Of a stretch of DNA of 32,390 nt, positions 22,321-30,282 are shown one piece after another. A program made the position numbers and the translations under genes. A model generated the notes under the pieces. That model saw only the letters and a program-made list of their open reading frames with translations, was not told where the DNA came from and did no database searches. Position 1 is the first letter of the stretch; each line of letters begins with the position of its first letter. The stretch comes from JAZNQN01 sp045590195 (GTDB lineage Bacteria; Bacillota; Clostridia; UMGS1883; UMGS1540): contig JAZNQN010000074.1 in assembly GCA_045590195.1 (NCBI GenBank), positions 1 to 32,390 on the forward strand, written 5' to 3'.

Positions 22321-25300
22321 TTACTTTAATACTATAAATTCGGTTACGGAGTTAAAGAGTGATTGTGTAACTTCTTCGCCGTGACCCACGTAGCGGATAA
22401 ATCTTGCTTTTGTTCCTGCAGGCAGTTTTATGGTTTCAACATTTTTGCTCTCGCCTGCGCTTCTCTGGTTTTCTAAAACCTTAGTAAATGTTTCGCCATC
22501 ATCAGAAATTTCGATATCAAATTTCCAGTGACGAATATCGCCATTATAAAAGGCAATTTGAACTGCACTAATAGAAACAGGTTCTTCGCCCATATTAAAG
22601 CATACCCACTCACCGTCACCCTGATTAGATGACCATCTTGTAGAAAGGTTTCTGTCTATAAGGTTTTCAGGAACGTTACCGTCATCACTTGATGCAGTAA
22701 TCGCAATAGGCCACAGCACTTTACTTTCATCAACGCCTTCAAGTTTGCCCATTTCTCCGGTGCTCTTTGGCATATCTTTACATACTAAAACATTTCCTAC
22801 TTTACTATAAGTTGAGCTAAAGCCAAGGAATGTAGAAACTCCGTTTGCAAGGTTTACATAGAATACTCCGTTTTCGTCTACAAAAGGTGCATTATCAATA
22901 TTTTTAGTAGATTCTATACCATTTACAAGTGTTTTGTATTCATTGCTTCCTGCAGTAAGAATAACGCTCTTTCCTTCCGAAGAAGTTACTGTAAGAGTAT
23001 TACCATCTCTCTTAGTTGTAAGTTTTGCACTGTGGATGAGAAAACTTTCGGGAACATAAGGGTTGCCGTTTATAAGCTTGCTGGGGTCTCTTAAATACTG
23101 ATAAGATGTACCATATTTAATTGAAAAGTCGCCTATTTTTTCCTTTTTAGCCTCAGGCCATTGGATTTCGGTTACAGTAGACTCGAAATCAGCCGGAATT
23201 ACAGTATAAACACCAGGTTTTCCTTCAAACGCAAAAGCATTGTCTTTTTCCTTTGCTTCGAGTACTACATCAATTCCTCCGCCTATAACATTCCATTTAC
23301 CCGGTTTTAAATCGGTAAGAAGTGTAAGCATATTGCCTCCGGCATTGTTATCTTTAACCTCAAAAGTAAATTCATCTTCAATTATTCTCGAAGATTTTGA
23401 GAACATTACCTGTCTGTCAAGTGTTGCAACACCCATAAGCTTATCGGTTTCTACTTTAATCATTTCGAGGTCAGGGGCAGTAGTATCTGCATCGGCTACA
23501 AACATAGCATTAAGGAACAAGTCCTCTTTTGCAGGAGTTGCAGGTTTAACCTCGCATCTCCAGCCGCTTGCAAAAATATCTTCTTTTGCATCGCCTGATA
23601 CAGGTCTTTCCTTGCCCTCGGAAATATATTTATATATTCCACCAACTTTTGAAACCTCAACATTTTCCGGATAAAGTACGGTGTTTACAAGTTTACCACC
23701 GCAAAGTGCATTGGTATCAGAGTTTTTAAACCACATTTTATTGCCTTCGATAGTAGGCTCGGCAACTGCCTGAAGGAGCCATGTTTTCGGGAATCCTTCG
23801 TTTGTTGAAACAACACGGTCGAAAGTTACAAGTACACCGGGATATGTTTCGTTAAAAGTATCCATAAATACCATTGCACGGTCATATTCATCCATTTTCT
23901 TTGCGTTATATGCCTTTGTAAGGTCGCCTTTGATATATGAAAACGCCGGCGTCATTTCGTTAGGTCCAATATATGTACCTTCTGTAATTGCCCAGAGGTT
24001 TGCATCGCTGAAGTGGTCTTCAAGTTCGGTAAATACCCAGCCGCCTTGGCTGTTTGTAGTAAATTTCTGGCCACCGTCGTTAGCTTCGGCAATAGTAGCA
24101 CCGTATGTATAAGTTTCGCTCTTATCATATACGAGCATACCGTTTTTCGAAACTGTTCTTACGGCATATTCAAGCCAGTGTTCGCTACCCCAGTCGGTTG
24201 CTACATAAACGCCCTGAGAAATAGACAAAGGACCTTTGTAGTAAAGCTGGAATGTACCTAAATCGGCATGGTCATGGTCACCGCTTCGGCGGTTATGCAT
24301 ATTCATATACGCTGTAACCTGTGGCGAATCAAGACCTTCCTGCCATGAAGTTTTATGAATTATTTCGCTTCTTGGTTCACTTGCTTCGAAAGCCAGCGGA
24401 AGTTCATCGAACATTTTGCTCTCGTGTGGGCTTACTTTAAGGAGCATATTGAAAAGGTTAGTTGAATTATAATTATCGCGGATATAATAATATTTAAGGT
24501 AAGGGTCTTCAAACATTACCTGAAGCATACCCATATCCTGAGCAATATCATCAACATTTATCTGTCCGCCAAGGTTATAAAGACGGTGAACAAAGTCATC
24601 GCCCTGTTTAATATGCATACCATATGGCGTACGGGAATAAAGCAATTTATAACCAAGCGGCAACTGTTTGCCGTATTTTTCAGAAATATCGTGGCCCATT
24701 CTCTGGAAGAGAAGTTCAACCCAGTATGTGTAGTATTCACGGGTGTATGCAATAGAGCCGTCGGTAAGTGCTCCTGCTTCTCCGAAAATTTTTGAAGCCT
24801 CTGCCATATCGCCCTGAACTTTTGGCATTACAAGCTCATACATATCGGGGTAGATATCGTAAAATGCCGAAACTGCAATTGAGTTGTAAATAAGCGGCTG
24901 ACCCACGGCGTTACCGTTTATTTCTGTCCATGTTTTTGCGTTGGCAGGAGTACATGGCTGGTTTGATGCATACATCAAAGTTCTTACAGATTCTGCAAGG
25001 TCTGCTCTCTGCCCAGCCGTCATAGCATCGTAGCACCAGTCGTAAACCAGTGCACCACACATAATTGCATTTGTACCAAAGTCTTTATAAATAGAAATTG
25101 AATATGTTTCTTTTGTTTTCGCATTTCGAACATACTCGAGAGTATATTTAATGGTTTCTTTAGCGTGTTCTTTATCTACCTCACCCATTACATACATAAA
25201 TGCACGAGCATTAAGCTGGTCGGTAATAGGTGCCTGAATTATACCGCCTTCAGGCTGCGGAGGCAAATCTTTTTTTGCAAGTGCCAAAAGTGCGTTATAA

Positions 25301-25554
25301 GCCGTTTTATAAATATCTGTACCCTTGTTTGCTTTAAGCATTGCAATGTACTCATCGTTTACAAAAATGTAAGGATGCTCTTTTGGCGGATACATAAGGC
25401 CTTCGGTTTGTTCTACACGGGATGCGTTTTTGATAATCGGCAAAAGGTCGGGATTATCTACAACTGCGCTATATTCAACTTCATACAAAGCAAAAACGTT
25501 TACACTGCCAAGGAGCAGCGCACAAATTAAAATTGAAACAATTATTTTTTTCAT
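22321..25554 (-). CDS. Secreted heparinase II/III-like polysaccharide lyase with discoidin-type C-terminus
   Basis: 1077 residues. Signal peptide (1–22, NVFA). An alpha/alpha-toroid domain spans about 50–400 and includes WTEINGNAVGQP (209–220) and the Tyr-rich AYTREYYTYW (269–278). The heparinase II/III beta domain begins near 415 with the hallmark SGDHDHADLGTFQLYYKG (H427, H429). Such lyases beta-eliminate uronic-acid polysaccharides (heparan, alginate, chondroitin classes), leaving 4,5-unsaturated ends. About 820–930 is a stalk-like segment (NGNPYVPESFL, DENGVFYVNLANG). About 950–1077 is an F5/8-type discoidin module (SSDDGNVPENLIDRNLSTRW) suited to carbohydrate binding. The length is much greater than single-domain lyases. 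The ATG has AAGGAGGTGCACTTTT upstream. The exact PL family and substrate are not decidable. Confidence 0.88.
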   Translation of the reverse strand: MKKIIVSILICALLLGSVNVFALYEVEYSAVVDNPDLLPIIKNASRVEQTEGLMYPPKEHPYIFVNDEYIAMLKANKGTDIYKTAYNALLALAKKDLPPQPEGGIIQAPITDQLNARAFMYVMGEVDKEHAKETIKYTLEYVRNAKTKETYSISIYKDFGTNAIMCGALVYDWCYDAMTAGQRADLAESVRTLMYASNQPCTPANAKTWTEINGNAVGQPLIYNSIAVSAFYDIYPDMYELVMPKVQGDMAEASKIFGEAGALTDGSIAYTREYYTYWVELLFQRMGHDISEKYGKQLPLGYKLLYSRTPYGMHIKQGDDFVHRLYNLGGQINVDDIAQDMGMLQVMFEDPYLKYYYIRDNYNSTNLFNMLLKVSPHESKMFDELPLAFEASEPRSEIIHKTSWQEGLDSPQVTAYMNMHNRRSGDHDHADLGTFQLYYKGPLSISQGVYVATDWGSEHWLEYAVRTVSKNGMLVYDKSETYTYGATIAEANDGGQKFTTNSQGGWVFTELEDHFSDANLWAITEGTYIGPNEMTPAFSYIKGDLTKAYNAKKMDEYDRAMVFMDTFNETYPGVLVTFDRVVSTNEGFPKTWLLQAVAEPTIEGNKMWFKNSDTNALCGGKLVNTVLYPENVEVSKVGGIYKYISEGKERPVSGDAKEDIFASGWRCEVKPATPAKEDLFLNAMFVADADTTAPDLEMIKVETDKLMGVATLDRQVMFSKSSRIIEDEFTFEVKDNNAGGNMLTLLTDLKPGKWNVIGGGIDVVLEAKEKDNAFAFEGKPGVYTVIPADFESTVTEIQWPEAKKEKIGDFSIKYGTSYQYLRDPSKLINGNPYVPESFLIHSAKLTTKRDGNTLTVTSSEGKSVILTAGSNEYKTLVNGIESTKNIDNAPFVDENGVFYVNLANGVSTFLGFSSTYSKVGNVLVCKDMPKSTGEMGKLEGVDESKVLWPIAITASSDDGNVPENLIDRNLSTRWSSNQGDGEWVCFNMGEEPVSISAVQIAFYNGDIRHWKFDIEISDDGETFTKVLENQRSAGESKNVETIKLPAGTKARFIRYVGHGEEVTQSLFNSVTEFIVLK

Positions 25555-25568
25555 AAAAGTGCACCTCC

Positions 25569-28277
25569 TTAATTAAATATGAAGCAGGCAATACCAACAC
25601 CACGGTAGTGAATTACAAGTTCTGAACCTTCTCCCGGATGTGTATTTTCACCAAGAACTGCATCGGCAGTTGAAACAATTACGCTAACTTCGCCGGTGGC
25701 TTTATTTTTTGTAACCTCGGCAAATTTATATCTGTTACCAAGAGCAAATGAAGCCTCGGTTCCATCAAGACGTCTTATTCTTACAGAGCTTCCAACCTTT
25801 TTAACAACTGTGCCATATTCGTGATGACCGTCGCCAACATCGTGATGTTTTGCGCCGTTTGTGCCAACAAAGGTTTTATCATCATAATCGTAAACCTGAT
25901 AAAACTCTGCTGTATCCATTTTTGTAATTTTTCCTGTTGATGAGAACGAAGGAATTCGGAAAACATCACCGGGTGATGGCATTGTTTCGTTTTGGTCAAG
26001 GAACGGTCTTTTTCCCGTAATAGTATCACCATTTATGAAAAGTTTTTCATCAATGAAAAAGCTACGTGTAAGAATACTTGCACCTTCAACGAATATACCT
26101 TCAATTTTAAGGCCTTCTTCCCCGTCATCATCAATGGCTGTTACAACCTTTGAAACAACAAAGAACGGACGCTTATCATTAACGCCTGAGGAAACCAAAT
26201 CGTCGCTCATAACGGCGTAGGCAACATTAAGGCCTTCTTTTTCTGTTCCGTAAAGCTGCATTGGCACCATAGCCTCTGTTGTACCAATAAGGCCGCTTTC
26301 ACCGGTAGGAAGCTCTACAACAGCATATCTGTCATATTTATCTCTGTTTTCTTCGCCCGGAACAGAGAATGTAATTGTAGTAGATGTTGCAAGATACAAA
26401 CCATTAAAGGAGCTATGGCCGCCGCGGTAGTAGAAAGCTTCTTCGGGGTACTGATAAATACCGTCGAAAGCTTCGTCTAAATTTGAAATGTGTTTTGGCA
26501 TTTCAACAGCAGTTACAACTTTTCCGTCTAAATCAGTTTTATAAAGAATAAACTGGCGTTTATATCTGTCATTTGAGCTACCCTCTTTGAATTTCTCCAA
26601 AACAGTAGCACTTTCAGTAATTGTACCATTTAAAACAACTCTCTCGGCCAAATCAAAAGTAGTCATTTTTCCGTCGGCTTCAAAAATCATACAAAGGCCC
26701 TTCTGAACAAGAGTTCCCTCTGTGCCTGCATCAACCAAGTAGCCTGCCTTAAAGCCATCGGTATAATTGTTTTCAAGGTCGATAAGTGTTACAAGGCCTA
26801 TTGCATCAAAGAAAATTTCGGCAGTTGAGCCTACTCCCTTGCCCGATGCAAATTTTCCCGCAGAATCAACAATTATATAAGCGCCTGAAACATCAAGCTT
26901 CATTCCGCTTACAGTAATCTGGGAAATTTTGCTGCCTGCATACATAACCTCTTCAATTACGCCTGTAACTGTATCTTTTGTGGCAATAATTTCTTTTATA
27001 TTTCCGCCAAGGTCGTAGCAAAGGCTTAAAATATGGCCTTTTCTTATGCCGCTTATTTCAAGCGGTTCGCCTGTAACGTTTCTTATATTTATGTTTCTTT
27101 CTTTATATGTTGTAAGGTCAACAACTTTTGTGCCGTGGCTATGACGGGCATAAATCTTATTCTTTCTAACATCTTCAACAACTATTGTTTCAAATGCAGT
27201 TACCGTAACTGTATCGTAAACGCCGTCGCCGCTGTTATCTATAAGTTTAATTTTGCCATCGAGCCCTCTGGCCTCAAATGGGTTTAAATCCTGAAGAGTA
27301 TAAGAAGATTCAAAAGTTCCGTTATAAATAAGCGGAGCTTTAAGGTTAAATTCGGCTTTTACACTGCTGTTTCCATCGTAATAGGAAATAGAGCCCTGTG
27401 AAACTGAAGCTATGTCGCGGGCCTTGATTTCAAGCACATTATTTATGCCATCTTCATAGTAAACCGCTGTTGCCTTATCGCCTTCAACAGTATAGTAAAC
27501 ACGAACATCGTATCCGAGTTTTTCCTGAATACCACGGGCTTTGTCTGCAACTTCCATGTGGTAGCCGTTTATGTAAATGCCAAAATAAATTGTTTTTTCT
27601 CCGCCTTCAATATCGGTTAAATAGTTACCTGTAATTATACCTCTTGTTCTTTTAACGCCTCTGTAATAAGAAAGGTAATCTGTGCCTTTTAAAATCTGCT
27701 GAGTTGCAGTGCCGTCAACTGATGTATGGTTCCAGATAGCCACGTCGCAGTCAAGGGCTTTTTTAAGCATTGTACAAATTCCGCCGTAAGTTGCTTTTGT
27801 GTCGCCCGGAATGTTTCCGCCCTGCAAAATCTGAAGGCGTGAAGCCTGTGTAAGATAGCCTGCAGGGTATCCACCCATATTCTGGGCCTGAAGGTCGTAC
27901 CCTAAAAAGCTAACCATAGCTTTAACTGCCTGATTGTATGTAACCACATCGTTTGGCGCAAAAACTGTATCTGAATATCCGCGCATAACGCCCATGCCGT
28001 AAACTGCGGAAACTATATGTTTCTTTTCTGCAGGAACATCGGGATAATCAGCCTCGCCCCAGTATGTGCTCTGAATATTCTGGGTTGGGAAAATAATATT
28101 ATAAAATATTTCTGCAAGCTCAATTCTTGTAAGGGGTGTATCGGCTGCAGTTTCCTCTGAAATAAGGCCGAATGCTTTGGCAAAATCAAGGTCGCCATTA
28201 TCGCTTGCAAATACAGGCATTGCAGCCGATGTGAGTATCACCGAAATTAATATGAGTAACGATATTATTTTTTTCAC
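25569..28277 (-). CDS. SLH-domain surface protein, 902 residues
   Basis: Signal peptide (1–24, MPVFA). N-terminal S-layer homology region: a partial unit (about 28–63, LTRIELAEIFYNII), a good unit (78–125, YPDVPAEKKHIVSAVYGMGV ... FAPNDVVTYNQAVKAMVSFL), and a degenerate third (about 137–173). SLH triplets bind pyruvylated secondary cell wall polysaccharide. The remaining 700 residues are a long series of beta-rich segments with recurring GVIEEV/RGIITG-type starts and no catalytic motif I recognise. A scaffold or receptor is plausible. The start overlaps the upstream SLH gene stop by 4 bp (ATGA), and the lyase follows 14 bp after its stop. The ribosome site GGAGGTGCGGCACA lies inside the upstream gene. 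Confidence 0.85.
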   Translation of the reverse strand: MKKIISLLILISVILTSAAMPVFASDNGDLDFAKAFGLISEETAADTPLTRIELAEIFYNIIFPTQNIQSTYWGEADYPDVPAEKKHIVSAVYGMGVMRGYSDTVFAPNDVVTYNQAVKAMVSFLGYDLQAQNMGGYPAGYLTQASRLQILQGGNIPGDTKATYGGICTMLKKALDCDVAIWNHTSVDGTATQQILKGTDYLSYYRGVKRTRGIITGNYLTDIEGGEKTIYFGIYINGYHMEVADKARGIQEKLGYDVRVYYTVEGDKATAVYYEDGINNVLEIKARDIASVSQGSISYYDGNSSVKAEFNLKAPLIYNGTFESSYTLQDLNPFEARGLDGKIKLIDNSGDGVYDTVTVTAFETIVVEDVRKNKIYARHSHGTKVVDLTTYKERNINIRNVTGEPLEISGIRKGHILSLCYDLGGNIKEIIATKDTVTGVIEEVMYAGSKISQITVSGMKLDVSGAYIIVDSAGKFASGKGVGSTAEIFFDAIGLVTLIDLENNYTDGFKAGYLVDAGTEGTLVQKGLCMIFEADGKMTTFDLAERVVLNGTITESATVLEKFKEGSSNDRYKRQFILYKTDLDGKVVTAVEMPKHISNLDEAFDGIYQYPEEAFYYRGGHSSFNGLYLATSTTITFSVPGEENRDKYDRYAVVELPTGESGLIGTTEAMVPMQLYGTEKEGLNVAYAVMSDDLVSSGVNDKRPFFVVSKVVTAIDDDGEEGLKIEGIFVEGASILTRSFFIDEKLFINGDTITGKRPFLDQNETMPSPGDVFRIPSFSSTGKITKMDTAEFYQVYDYDDKTFVGTNGAKHHDVGDGHHEYGTVVKKVGSSVRIRRLDGTEASFALGNRYKFAEVTKNKATGEVSVIVSTADAVLGENTHPGEGSELVIHYRGVGIACFIFN

Positions 28278-30049
28278 TGTGCCGCACCTCCTTTAGTAAT
28301 TGCGTTATATATAAGCTGTGCCGCCTGAGCACGGGTTAATGTGTTTTTAGGAGCAAATGAGCCATCGCCCATTCCGTTTATATATCCTTTTTCAGAAAGG
28401 GCATTTACTGCACCCAAAGCATAGGGCGAAACGCTTTTGCTATCTCTGAAGGTTGGGGTGCCACTTTGACTGAGGCCCAGCGCTCTTGCAATAATTACTG
28501 CCGCATCTTCACGGGTTATTGCGTTATTTGGTTTAAAATATCCGCCGTCGCCCTTTACAATGCCTGCCGCTGCGGCATTTTTAATGTATGGTGCAAACCA
28601 TTCATCAGAAACATCAGAAAAATCTACTGTTTCTGCAACTTCTGAAACATCAAGTGCCTGGCAAATCATTTTAACAAGTTCGGCACGTGTTACAGTTTCC
28701 TTTGGTGCAAACTGCTTTTCACTTCTGCCGTTTACAATGCCTTCTTTATAAAGGTATTCAACCGCTTCTTCCGCCCAAAGGCTATCTGCCATATCACTAA
28801 AAGGATGGCCTTCTGCAGGTGCAGTTGTGGGCTGGGGTGCAGCAGTTGGTGCAGGAATTGCCTGTGGAGCTCCGCCTCCGCCGCCACCGCCCGATGATGC
28901 GCTTCCGCCTGATGAGCCACTGTCGCTTGGAAGTTTTTCTTCTTCATATTCTGCCGCCATAATTTCATTAAACTCGGCAGCCAAAGCCGAAAGTGACTGA
29001 GCATTTCCGCCCAAAACCTCGGAAAGCTTATAGTTTTTCTCTTTTGAATTTGTAATGTTTTTAAGAAGGTCGGTATCAAAGCCTGCGGCTTTATACTCTG
29101 CTTCATATGTGTCGGTTACAAGGCTTTCGATATGCCCTGCACCAAGTTTTACATTATTTTTAATAAGATGGAAATACATACTGTTTTCAAATTTTTCGAA
29201 GATATCGCTAAACTGAGCACCGCTCCAGTTATTATCCAAAAGCTCTGCTTTTACTTTTGCCTTACCGCCGGCACTTAAGCTATTTACAAAATCGTTTGTA
29301 TAAAGCGGGCTTACTGCACCATTTTCGTCAGCCGCCCAGATTTCTGAATAAGCTATGCCATCAGCTGTTGAAAGCTTACTGCTTTTCTCTGCAAAGGCAT
29401 TAAGCACAAGGGCATCAACCAAAAATTCTTTAAGCTCGTCAGAATTTGAAATACTGCTGCGGCTTTCCTGATTGCAAATAACCTTTACAAGGCTTTCTAA
29501 ATTTGCTTCTTTATAAAGCTCGTGTTCAGAAACTGAATATGTTTCAAAAATTTTCTCGATTTTTGTTAAAGGCTCTGCCACAACTTCCAGAAGCTGGCTC
29601 TCAGTTCCCGATTTAATATCGGCAATATAGCCTTCCTTTGTTTCGTTTGAATAGAAAACAAAGTTATCATTCTGATAAGCAAGCTCGCCGTCAATGCTTA
29701 CCAAAATAGTAAATATTCCTTCCTTTTTATTAGGAGCTATGCCTGTTTGCATTTTTACATCGCGGGAAAAAGCGCCATCTTTACTGAAAACAACATCGAA
29801 AAACTGAATTTAATTAAAATCAGCCGAGTTTGCCTCCTCTGCGGTTACTCCCGGATTTAAAATTTTAATTACAACCATTGCATCTGCCGGTGCACTTCCG
29901 CTTATTGTAATAGTGTCGCCTACAACATCGGTAACATTTATTTCTACATCGCTTTCAGCCGCTACATTAAATGTAAGTAGTGAAAAAAGCATAGAAATAA
30001 CACAAATTACCGCAATAAGCCTTGCGCCGCTTTTTTTAAGTTTCAGCAT
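28274..30049 (-). pseudogene. SLH-domain surface protein split by one in-frame TAA
   Basis: One 592-codon frame with TAA at codon 80 (29810–29812). Upstream piece: 79 residues with signal peptide (cleavage near FNVAA/ES) and the start of an Ig-like beta domain (DTITISGSAPADAMVVIKIL). Downstream, in the same frame, 19 sense codons (IQFFDVVFSKDGAFSRDVK) lead to the first Met and continue the same beta domain, then a helical region, a Gly/Ser/Pro/Ala linker (about 376–413) and three good SLH units (about 416–465, 477–526, 533–586). The ATG at 30049 has AAGGAGGAATTTAT. The downstream piece lacks a signal and has no ribosome site, so it would not be exported alone. A nonsense mutation, base error or readthrough are the options. 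Confidence 0.88.
29810..29812 (-). other. Internal TAA codon interrupting the SLH gene
   Basis: Context on the minus strand is GAT TTT AAT TAA ATT CAG TTT. Both flanks are in one frame (297 bases, a multiple of three, separate the two apparent starts), so no frameshift is involved. A single-base change from CAA, GAA, AAA, TCA, TTA or TAC/TAT would restore the frame. Confidence 0.9.
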
Positions 30050-30106
30050 ATAAATTCCTCCTTAAAAGTAAAATAACCTATAAATTTCGATTTAATATCT
30101 ATATAA

Positions 30107-30135
30107 ATTATAACAAATATCTATATTTTTTTCAA
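30107..30135 (-). promoter_or_regulatory. sigma-A promoter of the four-gene surface operon
   Basis: The minus strand reads TTGAAA (30130–30135), 17 bp, TATAAT (30107–30112), about 58 bases before the first start codon. The AT-rich leader shows no obvious hairpin. Confidence 0.88.
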
Positions 30136-30222
30136 CAAATCAAAGCAAAAAACAAAAACACGCAATAAAATTTCCAAAATAACATAAAACATTTGCATTT
30201 TTTCACTTTTTTTAAATCTTTC

Positions 30223-30251
30223 TTGATATAAATATATTTTTATGATAGACT
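30223..30251 (+). promoter_or_regulatory. Promoter of the divergent 615-residue protein
   Basis: The plus strand reads TTGATA (30223–30228), 17 bp, TAGACT (30246–30251), 31 bases before the start codon. It is back-to-back with the surface-operon promoter across an AT-rich 233-bp gap. Confidence 0.65.
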
Positions 30252-30282
30252 TTACCCAAGCAAATTAACAAGGAGAATTATT

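Noticed and set aside
29810..29812. TAA reassigned to an amino acid in this organism
   Set aside because: Other clear genes end at TAA (decarboxylase, proA and others), as well as TAG and TGA, so the standard code is used.
28274..30049. Frameshift as the cause of the split SLH gene
   Set aside because: Both pieces are in one frame (the starts are 297 bases apart), and the only interruption is a TAA codon.
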